Part shown: in pieces, positions 55,770 to 64,000 of the stretch
How the letters are laid out: each line of letters begins with the position of its first letter
Numbering within the stretch: the stretch's first letter is position 1
From: Fibrobacter sp. UWB10
Lineage (GTDB): Bacteria > Fibrobacterota > Fibrobacteria > Fibrobacterales > Fibrobacteraceae
DNA: 64,000 nt
Reading direction: 5' to 3'
NCBI RefSeq assembly: GCF_900182935.1
Contig: NZ_FXUE01000004.1
Location: 62,001 to 126,000 of the forward strand
Made by a program: the position numbers and the translations under genes
The notes under the pieces: model-generated
Told to the model about the DNA's origin: nothing
The model's database searches: none
The model's input: only the letters and a program-made list of their open reading frames with translations

Positions 55770-57566
55770 TTATCGCAGAATGTAGTAGCCGGGGCTTGTG
55801 CGGGTGTGGGTTACGTTACGTCCTTTTGTATCGAAGCGGCTTGTGACGCCGTAATGCGTTGCGGGGCGAGACCTGAGCCTAGGCTTGATAGCGTCAATAA
55901 CGTTCGGGGTGTCGGTAGTGAGCAAGACCGCAGTGATTGATTTTGCCGGGAGCGATAGAGAGAACTTATTTGCAGAGGATGCCGCCGCGTTGGTGGCGCC
56001 GCCTAGCACTTTAGTTGCGACAGCGTCTTCTTTTAGGGCATTGTTCGTGTGCGAAACGAAGGTTTCTCCGGTGATTCCAGCAAGCGTTAGCGTCTTGAAC
56101 TTGAGCGATGCGTCAAAGTTCTTGAGCTGCAATTGAATGTCTTGTGCGTCCTTTTCGGCGCGGTTCACGAAGATGACTGTGAGCGAATCGCCCTTGTTGG
56201 TGATGGAACTGTATGCTGAAACGAGTGAGTCGTTTGTGGAGGCGGATTCGACACGGTTCGCATGACCGTAGCGGCTGAAGAGGTGTAGTGTTTCGTACAT
56301 GCCGTCCCCCCATGTCCACGGGGTGAATATTTCGACGCCGTTGTCTTGCATGGTGCCGATGAACGAGGCGTAGGTGAGGGCTGTGACCATGGGGTCGTCT
56401 TCGTCGATGAGGCTTGTTTCGGTAATGCCGAGCGTGATGCCGTGATCCTTGCCGAAGTATTTGTCGAGCCAGTCGTTGATACGCTTGAAGATGTATTCCT
56501 TTTGGTTGTCGTTGTCCCAGCCTCCGTTCACCATCTTGATCCCGTTTGCTCCGGGATAGTTATAGGTGGTGTCGAATAGAACTCGATGCCAGTTCACGCG
56601 CGATTCGTAATCTTTTTCACTCGGATACCAGTGAATGTCGAAAACATCGAGAAGACGTGTGCCAGAGGACTTTTGCGCCTCGGCAACTTTCATGATGAAG
56701 TATTCTAGCCAGCAGTAATCGCGATCGGGGCCTTTGGGTCTATCCTGTTTGTTGTACGAGGACACGGAGCACCAGAACCATTCGTTTGCGACCACCGGGC
56801 CGGTGAGCTTGATGTCGCCCCAGGCGGCGCGGGCCTTCTTGGCCACGTCGATATAGCGTTCAACGAGAAAGTCTCCCGTGACAGGCAAATCCAGGTCGGA
56901 ATGCGTGCCGCGCCAGATTTCCATTTCGTTGTCCATGCTCCAGTATTTAAAGCGGCTCATGTCGAACTTGAGTTCGTCACGCCAGTACGGGATGATGGCG
57001 ACGGTGGAGTCGGCGGGCCATTCCATATTGTAGAGTTTGTAGTCGCCAGCCTTTACGAGTGTCTTGCCGTCTTCATCTACTTCGCCGCCACCTGCAAGGT
57101 CGAGTGTCGAGGTCGCGTAGAATCCGTGCTCTTGTTTCCAGTTCCAGTCGCCAAAGTTGTAGTCGGTGGAGCTTGCGGCGAAACCGGTGAGCTGGAAGGC
57201 GTACATGGCGTCGATACCCGGCATTTTGTCAAGGACTTTTTGTGCGGTAATCGCCCAGTCGTGAGAGTAAACGTTGTTGTACCAGTCGGGGTGAACGGTC
57301 ATTTTGTGACGCCAGTTGTAGCGCGTGGCGTTGTTGCCGTTGTTTGCACGCAGCATATGCACGCCCGCTTCGAGCATCTGGTTGATGAAAGCGGTTTCTT
57401 CTTCATTCACTTCGGGGTCGCCATCGCTGATTTTATCAATGTTGCGCCCGTACAGGTACTGTGAAATTTTCTTGATACCTTTTTGCGTGTCGACGGTGAT
57501 GTCGATGGCGGCGGTAGATACGGTCGCGAAACCCGCGACGGTAATAGCGGCTAAAAGTTTTTTCAT
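55770..57566 (-). CDS. Secreted GH44-family endoglucanase-like protein
   Basis: 598 residues. ATG at 57566 with AAAGGGTTG upstream. Signal peptide MKKLLAAITVAGFATVSTAA. Strong GH44 blocks: ISQYLYGRNIDKISD, LRANNGNNATRYNWRHK, HPDWYNNVYSHDWAI, YWSMDNEMEIWRGTHSD (acid/base Glu) and GITLGITETSL (nucleophile Glu). Cuts internal beta-1,4-glucans or xyloglucan. The C-terminal 25 residues are basic and end in TSPGYYILR, a tail found on Fibrobacter secreted enzymes that resembles a sorting signal. It fits the fibre-degrading niche of Fibrobacter. It sits alone between a hairpin and metH. Confidence 0.93.
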   Translation of the reverse strand: MKKLLAAITVAGFATVSTAAIDITVDTQKGIKKISQYLYGRNIDKISDGDPEVNEEETAFINQMLEAGVHMLRANNGNNATRYNWRHKMTVHPDWYNNVYSHDWAITAQKVLDKMPGIDAMYAFQLTGFAASSTDYNFGDWNWKQEHGFYATSTLDLAGGGEVDEDGKTLVKAGDYKLYNMEWPADSTVAIIPYWRDELKFDMSRFKYWSMDNEMEIWRGTHSDLDLPVTGDFLVERYIDVAKKARAAWGDIKLTGPVVANEWFWCSVSSYNKQDRPKGPDRDYCWLEYFIMKVAEAQKSSGTRLLDVFDIHWYPSEKDYESRVNWHRVLFDTTYNYPGANGIKMVNGGWDNDNQKEYIFKRINDWLDKYFGKDHGITLGITETSLIDEDDPMVTALTYASFIGTMQDNGVEIFTPWTWGDGMYETLHLFSRYGHANRVESASTNDSLVSAYSSITNKGDSLTVIFVNRAEKDAQDIQLQLKNFDASLKFKTLTLAGITGETFVSHTNNALKEDAVATKVLGGATNAAASSANKFSLSLPAKSITAVLLTTDTPNVIDAIKPRLRSRPATHYGVTSRFDTKGRNVTHTRTSPGYYILR

Positions 57567-57714
57567 AAAACAACCCTTTTTAAACAACCTGCCTTTAAAA
57601 TAATCTCTTTTTTGAAAAAGCGGTTGAAGAGTCGAGGGCGTTTATATGCGTTTACGTTGAAAATCCCGCAACGAATACGATGCGGATTGGGACAAAAAGG
57701 GCGCGGACTTTGGT

Positions 57715-60700
57715 TTACACCTTCACGTGGAAGTAGTCGATTTCGGGGTGGCTGATGTAAAGGCCGCTCACGGAGGCTTGCGGGTACATGGCGCCGTTTT
57801 CGGTGAGGCTGATGCCTACGCTGCCGAAGTCGATGAGACGCGCGACATTGAAGATTTCCTTGATGTTCGGGAGCACGGGGTAGCCGACGGCCGGGCGGAT
57901 GCCCTTCCAGCTGTTGGTGCGTTCGAGTTCCTTGCTCAAGTATTCGGCGCCGGCTTCGGCCAGGCGGTCGGCGACAGTCTGCATCAAGAGAACGTCGTAG
58001 TCGCTGCCGCCCTGTTCGGCTTTCAGCTTTTCGAGGCGCTTCACGAAGGCGTCGCTTACGGTGACGGCGAAGGCGCCCACGATGTCGCGGAATACATCTT
58101 TACCAGCGGGAGCGGCGAAGACGCTTGCGGTGTTCGCATTAGCGGGCGCAACGTAGTCGCAGAGGGCGAGGCAAGTGCCTTCAGGATTCTGCTGGCGTGC
58201 CGTGGCGACTTCGACAAGGTCGGAGTCGGTGCCGGTACGGCCCGTGTTGAAGATGACTGAACTTGCCGTACCGGCTGCAGGGTAGAACGCCTGCACGGCA
58301 CGCAGTGCATACTCGGGCTTTGTAAGCGACTTGATGAGCGCTTCGGCATCGGCCTTGAGCTTCTTTGCTTCTTCCTCTTCGGGCTTGATTTTCCAAGTGA
58401 AGAAGAAGTATTCCCAGCTGATAAGCGGAATGACTTTTTCGAGCGGAATCGGCGGGAGCTTGCTTTCGCCCATGAACGGCGGTTCCACAGGCTGGTACTT
58501 GCTCCAGTCGCATTGATAGCGGCGTTCTTCGGGAGTCTTTTCGGCTGCGGCCATGGCGCTTGCGGCTTCGGTCTGGATGCCGTTTTGCTTGTCGCGGATT
58601 CTCTGCTGTTCTTCCCGGTTTTCCTGAATGGTTTGTTCGCTAGTCGCTGGATCCAAAAGCTTTTGCACAAGGCCTGGGTTGCTGGCGGCATCGCGCACAT
58701 GGAATACGGGGCCGTCGTAGCACGGGGCAATCTTTACGGCCGTGTGCGTGGGCGAAGTCGTTGCGCCGCCGACGATAATCGGAATGCGCTGACCAGCATC
58801 TTGCATAGCCTTTGCCACCGTGCACATTTCTTCGAGCGATGGCGTAATCAGTCCAGAGAGGCTCAAGATGTCGGCCTTGTTTTCGATGACCGCCTTCACG
58901 ATGACATCTTCGGGAACCATCACGCCGAGGTCCACCATTTCATAGCCGTTACAGGCCATAATCACGGAGACGATGTTCTTGCCGATATCGTGCACGTCGC
59001 CCTTCACGGTGGCGATCACGATCTTGCCGCGGCTCGATGCGTTGGCGTCTTTGCCCGCTTCAATATAGGGCTGCAAAATTTCTACGGCCTTCTTCATGGT
59101 GCGAGCGGTTTTCACCACCTGCGGCAAGAACATCTTGCCTTCACCGAAGCGGCGACCGACTTCGTTCATGCCGTCCATGAGCGGGCCAGAAATAATTCCC
59201 ACCGGGCTGTCGCCGCGGTTGATGAGTTCCATCAAGTCGGGCTGAAGTGATGTGGAAGTTCCTTTGAGGAGGGCTTCTTGCAATCGTTCTTCGGGCGTCG
59301 TGGGCTTGGCGTCTGCGGCGGCGTTTGCGCTGTCGTCAGAAGAGCTGCTTGCGCCTGTGCTCATGGCGAAAATGGCCTTCGGGTCGTACTTGGTGCCTGC
59401 TTCCTTGGCGGCAGCGGCGGCCGCGGTCATGCGGCTTGCAATTTCGATGAGCGCTTCGCTGGCATCCGGTTCCGTGTTGTAGATGACTTCGGTAATCGCC
59501 ATGCGGAGTTCCAGCGGAATCGTCTTGTATTCGATAATCGCGCTCGGGTTCATGATAGCCATGCCCATGCCGTTCGGAATCGCGTAATGCAGGAACGTGG
59601 TGTGCATCGCTTCGCGCAGGTAGTTGTTGCCGCGGAAGGCGAAGGAAAGGTTTGAAAGACCGCCCGAAATGCGCACGCCGGGCAGGTTGTCCATAATCCA
59701 GCGGACCGCGCGGATAAAGTCAATGGCGTAGGCATTGTGTTCTGCCATGCCCGTAGCGACCGTCAAAACGTTCGGGTCGTAAATAATGTCGGAGGGGTCG
59801 AAGCCGAGCTTTTTGACCATGATGTCGTAAGCGCGGGCGGCAATCTCCACACGGCGCTCGTAGTTGGTGGCCTGACCTTCTTCGTCAAAGAGCATCACGA
59901 TGACGGCGCCACCGAGGCGCTTGATAGTGAGCGCATGCTCAATGAAAGCCTTTTCGCCCATCTTCAAGGAGATGGAGTTCACAATGCACTTGCCCTGGGC
60001 GCACTTGAGGCCCGCTTCGATGACTTCGAAACGGGAAGAGTCCACCATGATGGGCACGCGGCTGATAGCCGGGTCCGATGCGAGCAGGTTCAAGAAGGTC
60101 TGCATTTCGGCGGTTGCATCCAACAGGCCGTCGTCCATGTTCACGTCGATTACGTCGGCGCCATCTTCGACTTGTTTGCGTGCGATGTCGAGGGCTTCTT
60201 CGTAATTCTTTTCGTTGATGAGGCGGAGGAATTTCTTGGAGCCTGCCACGTTGCAGCGTTCGCCCACCTTCACAAAATCTTCGGCGTTGCAGCTGTCGGC
60301 GCCGTTGCTCGGGCGCACCTGTTCCTTGAACAGTGGTTCCAAACCGGCGAGGCGGAGCAGCGGGCTCGTAGCATACTTGGGTGCGGGCTTGCGGCGTTCG
60401 TAATCGGCCGGTAGGGCGTCGAGCATCTTACGCATGGCGGCGATGTGTTCCGGCGTGGTACCGCAGCAACCGCCAATCATGTTCACCAGCTTGTCGTCCA
60501 GGTAAACGCCCATAAGCCGCACCATGTCTTCGGGCGTGTCATCGTAACCGCCGAACTGGTTCGGAAGACCCGCATTCGGGTGACAAGAAATGTAGCAGGG
60601 CGCGACCTTTCCCATACGGCGCAGGTACGGCACCATGCCGTCGGCACCGAGACCGCAGTTCAGGCCAATCGAAAGCGGATGCATGTGCATCACGCTCACG

Positions 60701-61371
60701 GCGAACGCTTCCACCGTCTGGCCCGAAAGCGTACGGCCCGAGGCGTCGCTCACCGTCATGGAGAACATGACTTCCACAGGCTTGAGGTCGGCAGCCTTAT
60801 CGCCGGCTTTAGCGGCGCGAGCTTCCATTACCTTGGTGAATGCGCTGGCGGCGGCCTTTGCATTCAGCGTATCAAAAATCGTTTCAATCAGAATCGCATC
60901 GACGCCTTCTTCAATCAACACCTGGATCTGTTCCAGGTACGCGTCTTCCAGTTCGTCAAAAGTAATGCTACGGCTCGCGGGGTCGTTCACGTCTTCGCTC
61001 ATGGAGAGCATCTTGCTGGTGGGGCCCACGTCGCCCAGGATGTACACCTGACGGCCGTACTTTTCCATGGCCTCTGCCGCCGCCTGCTTCGCAATCTTCA
61101 CCGCGGTGCGGTTCATTTCGGCAATGCGGTGTTCCTGGTGGTATTCGTGCTGGCTTACGCGCTGGCTCGAGAACGTATTCGTCGTCAGACAGTCCACGCC
61201 CGCATCCACGTAACGGCGCTGGATATCGAGAATGATATCCGGCTTTTCGATGGAGAGCATGTCGTTGTTCGCGCCCTTGATGCCGTAAGTCTGAATGACA
61301 GAACCCATGCCGCCATCGAGCAGCATCATCTTGCTTTCAAAAGCTTCGCGTAGAGTCATTTTCTTATCCAT
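57715..61371 (-). CDS. metH: Cobalamin-dependent methionine synthase
   Basis: 1218 residues from the ATG at 61371, normal length. Homocysteine domain with zinc cysteines GLNCGLG and GGCCGTTPEH; methyltetrahydrofolate pterin domain (VGERCNVAGSKKF, DVNMDDGLLD); cobalamin-binding domain with DVHDIGKNIV (DxHxxG lower ligand); and the C-terminal AdoMet-activation domain (RPAVGYPVLP). All four modules are in one chain. It has a Ser/Ala-rich linker near residue 700 (STGASSSSDDSANAAAD). No B12 riboswitch fold is obvious in 61372-61446. Long overlapping antisense reading frames are shadows. Confidence 0.97.
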   Translation of the reverse strand: MDKKMTLREAFESKMMLLDGGMGSVIQTYGIKGANNDMLSIEKPDIILDIQRRYVDAGVDCLTTNTFSSQRVSQHEYHQEHRIAEMNRTAVKIAKQAAAEAMEKYGRQVYILGDVGPTSKMLSMSEDVNDPASRSITFDELEDAYLEQIQVLIEEGVDAILIETIFDTLNAKAAASAFTKVMEARAAKAGDKAADLKPVEVMFSMTVSDASGRTLSGQTVEAFAVSVMHMHPLSIGLNCGLGADGMVPYLRRMGKVAPCYISCHPNAGLPNQFGGYDDTPEDMVRLMGVYLDDKLVNMIGGCCGTTPEHIAAMRKMLDALPADYERRKPAPKYATSPLLRLAGLEPLFKEQVRPSNGADSCNAEDFVKVGERCNVAGSKKFLRLINEKNYEEALDIARKQVEDGADVIDVNMDDGLLDATAEMQTFLNLLASDPAISRVPIMVDSSRFEVIEAGLKCAQGKCIVNSISLKMGEKAFIEHALTIKRLGGAVIVMLFDEEGQATNYERRVEIAARAYDIMVKKLGFDPSDIIYDPNVLTVATGMAEHNAYAIDFIRAVRWIMDNLPGVRISGGLSNLSFAFRGNNYLREAMHTTFLHYAIPNGMGMAIMNPSAIIEYKTIPLELRMAITEVIYNTEPDASEALIEIASRMTAAAAAAKEAGTKYDPKAIFAMSTGASSSSDDSANAAADAKPTTPEERLQEALLKGTSTSLQPDLMELINRGDSPVGIISGPLMDGMNEVGRRFGEGKMFLPQVVKTARTMKKAVEILQPYIEAGKDANASSRGKIVIATVKGDVHDIGKNIVSVIMACNGYEMVDLGVMVPEDVIVKAVIENKADILSLSGLITPSLEEMCTVAKAMQDAGQRIPIIVGGATTSPTHTAVKIAPCYDGPVFHVRDAASNPGLVQKLLDPATSEQTIQENREEQQRIRDKQNGIQTEAASAMAAAEKTPEERRYQCDWSKYQPVEPPFMGESKLPPIPLEKVIPLISWEYFFFTWKIKPEEEEAKKLKADAEALIKSLTKPEYALRAVQAFYPAAGTASSVIFNTGRTGTDSDLVEVATARQQNPEGTCLALCDYVAPANANTASVFAAPAGKDVFRDIVGAFAVTVSDAFVKRLEKLKAEQGGSDYDVLLMQTVADRLAEAGAEYLSKELERTNSWKGIRPAVGYPVLPNIKEIFNVARLIDFGSVGISLTENGAMYPQASVSGLYISHPEIDYFHVKV

Positions 61372-61446
61372 GGCACGAACCACCGTTTTTTCGCTATTTA
61401 TGCACTTATTTAGTTTTATGCATAAATATAGAAAAAGAGTTTTCGG

Positions 61447-61611
61447 CTAGTCAAGGCATTTTTCGAGTTCCATTCGGATAGAATCCTTGTTGTAGCCCTT
61501 GCCGATAAAGACGACTTGGTTTTCGCGGTCGCCGTAGCGGGAATCCCAGTTTTCCCGAACTTCGGGATTATCGGCGAGTGAGTCGAACTGTTCTTTTTTA
61601 TAGTTCTCCTT
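61447..61611 (-). pseudogene. C-terminal remnant of a CobW/COG0523-type GTPase
   Basis: Reading the minus strand in one frame gives about 54 codons ending at TAG (61447), including DNPEVRENWDSRYGDR, ENQVVFIGKGYNKDSI and LEKCLD. This fits the end of CobW-family zinc metallochaperones (W-D-x-x-x-G-D-R...VFIG). An in-frame TAA at 61612-61614 stands just ahead and there is no usable ATG; the GTPase part is gone. A well-formed AAAAGGAG stands right before the fragment, as if a deletion joined a leader to the tail. A relic of a lost metal-homeostasis gene. Confidence 0.75.
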
Positions 61612-61629
61612 TTAATCCTTTTTCTTTTA

Positions 61630-61705
61630 TGAAAAGACTGAATTTGCGAATCAATTGCAAAATATAGTAAAAATGAGAATGAATTGCAAATTGTGTGGGG
61701 GGGTC
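61630..61705 (-). promoter_or_regulatory. Candidate metal-responsive promoter DNA of the remnant
   Basis: AATTTGCGAATCAATTGCAAA and GAATGAATTGCAAATTG-like words (TTGC/GCAA arms) repeat in the AT-rich stretch before the remnant. They could be Zur/Fur-type operators because CobW genes are often zinc-controlled. No consensus could be matched. Confidence 0.3.
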
Positions 61706-61865
61706 GCGTAAATGTCAATTTTCGGGAGGATTTGGACCAGACTATATATAAAGTGATGACTGTCACAGCGCTCTTGGACAAAACGTCCACAGCAATTTTA
61801 GTACGAGTATATGTTTTTTTACCTGCAAAGTCTATTTTATTATTGTAAATATACAGGTGAAAATT

Positions 61866-62729
61866 ATGGTTACGTTTTCTGACATATCGGATTACCGCGA
61901 CTTCTTGAAGGAGTACTACGATCGTAGAAAAGCTGAAATGCCTTTCTACTCGTACCGCATGATGGGCGATAAGCTGGGCTTGGATTCCAGCTATCTATAC
62001 CGTGTGTTGCAGAAAAAGCAACATCTGCCGGCTCATGCGCTTCCTGCCGCGAAGGAAATCCTGGATTTGTCCGGCCGTGAGGCCGAATACTTTGACTTGC
62101 TGTTCTCCGCAGCAGTAACCAAGGATAAAGCCAAGCGTGAAGAACTGATGGCAAAAGCCCTCGGTCTTAGGGACGTGGAACGCCATAGTCTGCAGGCAGC
62201 CGAACTCAAACTGCTCGAAAACTGGTGGATTCCGGCTGTTCGCGCTTACCTTGAACTGAACGGTGGCGTTGTTAACGTAAAACAGATTTCACGCGACTTG
62301 TGCCCCCCGATTACCGAGGCTCAAGCACAAGAAGCGATCGATACATTGCTCGAAGTCGGCCTGGTCAAGAAGATGGCTTCGGGTAAACTTGCTATTACGG
62401 ATACCCATTTGACGGCTGGCGGCCCCGAAAAGAAGCTCGCAGTACGTCATTTCCAGAAAGAAGTGCTCGCTTTGGCTAGCAATGCACTTGACAACATTCC
62501 CGTCGATGAAAGAAATATTTCTACTCTTACATTGTCTGTGGATCAGTCTTGCTTCGACGACTTAGGTGATATGCTTAGGGAATTTAGGCGTCTGGTCCAA
62601 AAGAGGGTGGACAGTGCCAAGAATCCCGACCGGGTAATGCAGCTTTCGATGGCCTTTTATCCGATTGCACGTAAGGGCGGTGTCCGTACCGTTGATTCTG
62701 TGGAGGGCGACAAAAGGGAGTCCAAATGA
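61866..62729 (+). CDS. TIGR02147 family protein (HTH-containing regulator)
   Basis: 287 residues from the ATG at 61866, with CAGGTG 8 bases upstream; a GTG at 61857 is the alternative. N-terminal YRDFLKEYYDRRKAEMPFYS, then a helix-turn-helix-like MGDKLGLDSSYLYRVLQKKQHLP. C-terminal family pattern RNISTLTLSVDQ and LSMAFYPI, shared with the protein at 1143-1955. The stop overlaps the next ATG (ATGA), so the following lipoprotein is made together with it. A DNA-binding role in regulating the paired lipoprotein is plausible but not shown. Confidence 0.88.
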   Translation: MVTFSDISDYRDFLKEYYDRRKAEMPFYSYRMMGDKLGLDSSYLYRVLQKKQHLPAHALPAAKEILDLSGREAEYFDLLFSAAVTKDKAKREELMAKALGLRDVERHSLQAAELKLLENWWIPAVRAYLELNGGVVNVKQISRDLCPPITEAQAQEAIDTLLEVGLVKKMASGKLAITDTHLTAGGPEKKLAVRHFQKEVLALASNALDNIPVDERNISTLTLSVDQSCFDDLGDMLREFRRLVQKRVDSAKNPDRVMQLSMAFYPIARKGGVRTVDSVEGDKRESK

Positions 62730-64000
62730 AGAAATGGGTGTGGCATATAGGATCGGCCGTGATGGGCATGCTGGTTGCAGCATGTACCAATGGTGAGCCA
62801 AACAACGCGAGTACTACGCTTGAGACGGAGAACTCGGTTGCTCTTGTTGTGCAGCTAAGCGATGGCTCGCCTGCTGCTCGTACCAAGGTCTTGGTGCGTC
62901 CTGCGGACTTTTTGGCTGGCGCTAATAATTTGAAGCTTGAAAAGAGTGCAAAGGGTGAATCTCCGGTAGTTGAATCCGATTCTTCTCTTGGTATCTTGAA
63001 TTTGGAAACCGACGAGAAGGGCCGGTTGAACCTCCCGAGACTCAAACCTGGTGCCTATAATATTGAAGCTCGTCAGGATACCGCGAAGGCATTTGTGCGT
63101 GTGGTGATGACTGATGCATCCCGTGATTCTGTCGTGCTTAAGGTTGAACCGACGGGCGCTGTTTCGGGTCAGGTGAACTTGCCTGAAAGCGAATCGACCG
63201 TGACGGTGGCTGTGAAGGGACTTGATTACTTTGTTGAAACTGACACTGCCGGTAAGTTCAAGTTCTCGAAGCTCCCGAAGGGCATGATCAACTTGGTCGG
63301 TTTCGTATACCGTACCTACAAGACTCTCGATATGAACGGCGAACCTTCGACCATCAGTAACTTGATGACGGTGGGTAACCGCAATGCAAAGATTGAATCT
63401 AAGAAGACTACCGAAGATATCGTGATCGGCCAGAAGATTGTGCCTGCAAACGATACGGTTATCGAAAAGGATGTCTACCCGGTTTACAAATTTGCTGACT
63501 TTGAGGACAGCACCTATGGCTGGTATATTTCTAGGTCTAAGTATGCCGAGGCAGAACTGGATGCCGAAAAGAACGTGGCTGGCCGTAAAGGCATGTCTGC
63601 TCATTTCGTGTACCAGAATGATTCCAACGCCAACTGGGCCTTGATGGGACGTGCCTTGAACGGAATGGTTGACATGAGTAAGCTTGATTCCGTTGAATTC
63701 TGGGCTCGTTCCGGACTCAGCGATTCGGCTCAGTGGATCAGCGTCTCGTTCGATGTGCTTCTCGATTCTATCGCTCTCGATAGCACTGGCTACGAAAACG
63801 GTAAGGCTTGGGTGCACTTGGAACTTGATACCGCCTGGCAGCGTTTCGTGGTGACTCCGAAAGACTTGATCGAACCCGACGAACACAATATCGGTGGCAA
63901 CATCGGTTGGGATGAAGTCAAGAAACACGTGACGAACTTGAACTTCTTCGGTGGTGGTGTTACGGAAGGGACCCCTTACGAAATGTGGGTCGACGACATC
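62726..64000 (+). CDS. Lipoprotein with prealbumin-like repeats and carbohydrate-binding-like domain, right end cut
   Basis: 425 residues visible, open at base 64000. Lipobox VAAC (Cys20). Residues 35-200 hold two carboxypeptidase-regulatory-like units (VVQLSDGSPAARTKVLV, LNLPRLKPGAYNIEARQDT; VSGQVNLPESESTVTV, KFKFSKLPKGMINLVG). From about 250 the pattern FADFEDSTYGWYIS, VEFWARSG, VHLELDTAWQRFVV and YEMWVDDI resembles CBM11/CIA30-type galactose-binding-like folds. It probably binds plant-cell-wall glycan at the surface. Coupled to the TIGR02147 gene by ATGA. Further domains may lie beyond the window. Confidence 0.85.
   Translation, partial: MKKWVWHIGSAVMGMLVAACTNGEPNNASTTLETENSVALVVQLSDGSPAARTKVLVRPADFLAGANNLKLEKSAKGESPVVESDSSLGILNLETDEKGRLNLPRLKPGAYNIEARQDTAKAFVRVVMTDASRDSVVLKVEPTGAVSGQVNLPESESTVTVAVKGLDYFVETDTAGKFKFSKLPKGMINLVGFVYRTYKTLDMNGEPSTISNLMTVGNRNAKIESKKTTEDIVIGQKIVPANDTVIEKDVYPVYKFADFEDSTYGWYISRSKYAEAELDAEKNVAGRKGMSAHFVYQNDSNANWALMGRALNGMVDMSKLDSVEFWARSGLSDSAQWISVSFDVLLDSIALDSTGYENGKAWVHLELDTAWQRFVVTPKDLIEPDEHNIGGNIGWDEVKKHVTNLNFFGGGVTEGTPYEMWVDDI

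Larger units (their letters stand above)
61372..61865. other. 494-bp region: gene remnant and divergent promoter
   Basis: Holds the CobW-type remnant at 61447-61611, an AT-rich stretch with TTGC-type motifs at 61630-61705, a TGGAC-AAAAC-GTCCA palindrome near 61774-61788, and the leader of the TIGR02147 gene. Otherwise nothing coding is visible. Confidence 0.6.

Noticed and set aside
61372-61446. Cobalamin or SAM riboswitch ahead of metH
   Set aside because: The leader is too short and AT-rich, with no B12-box or kink-turn pattern.
61416-61790. 124-codon minus-strand reading frame beside metH
   Set aside because: Wrong frame relative to the CobW-like remnant; low-complexity Ser/Lys product without a start signal.

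Overview
The window looks like chromosome of a Fibrobacter species (phylum Fibrobacterota). Reasons seen in the sequence: two proteins of the TIGR02147 paralogous family, two lipoproteins with Fibrobacter major paralogous (TIGR02145-type) domains, a protein built like the Fibrobacter TIGR02171 family, at least twelve lipoproteins (several with serine-rich linkers behind the lipobox), a GH44-type endoglucanase and a CE1-type esterase. Family assignments are from memory of motifs and were not searched. Both ends cut through a lipoprotein gene.

Layout. 1-1955 (minus): TIGR02147 regulator followed by two lipoproteins. 2157-4755: small accessory genes (GNAT acetyltransferase, XRE/zinc-ribbon regulator, EmrE-type exporter, TfoX N-domain protein, AT-rich lipoprotein). 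4934-11272: orphan MoxR ATPase, a 917-residue three-part lipoprotein, and a collagen-like lipoprotein ending in a histidine phosphatase. 11519-17138: purA, a Crp/Fnr regulator, a stand-alone PASTA protein, a TPR lipoprotein and a LolB-like lipoprotein. 17158-27815: cell-surface block with an M6-peptidase-like protein that has lost its zinc motif, a SUMF1-fold lipoprotein, an NlpE-like lipoprotein, a LytTR response regulator, and two translationally coupled lipoproteins made of many two-cysteine modules. 27869-33815: signal peptidase I, an Ig-like lipoprotein coupled to it, and an exonuclease-DinG helicase. 33823-36225: two tandem GGDEF proteins. 36297-37637: phosphohexomutase, then a 422-bp non-coding stretch full of stem-loops. 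38060-44305 (minus): CE1-type esterase, Hsp20, TolC-like protein, tRNA-Val, EIIA-Ntr, aroD, pyrC. 44405-49680 (minus): seven tightly packed genes, hisE-hisG-EAL/HDOD-recR-engB-mlaE-mlaF. 49721-54939: degenerate GGDEF protein, DivIVA-like protein with a DUF167 protein, HD-GYP phosphodiesterase, and a flavodoxin-stefin fusion lipoprotein. 54945-61371 (minus): DUF975 membrane protein, GH44 enzyme, metH. 61447-61611: remnant of a CobW-type metallochaperone. 61866-64000: a second TIGR02147-lipoprotein pair.

Themes. Housekeeping metabolism (purA, pyrC, aroD, hisEG, metH, glmM-like) is interleaved with envelope genes. Cyclic-di-GMP-type proteins are dense: three GGDEF (two with broken signatures), one EAL/HDOD and one HD-GYP. 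The most unusual content is the set of surface proteins with odd domain unions. No rRNA, CRISPR array, phage or intact insertion sequence was seen.
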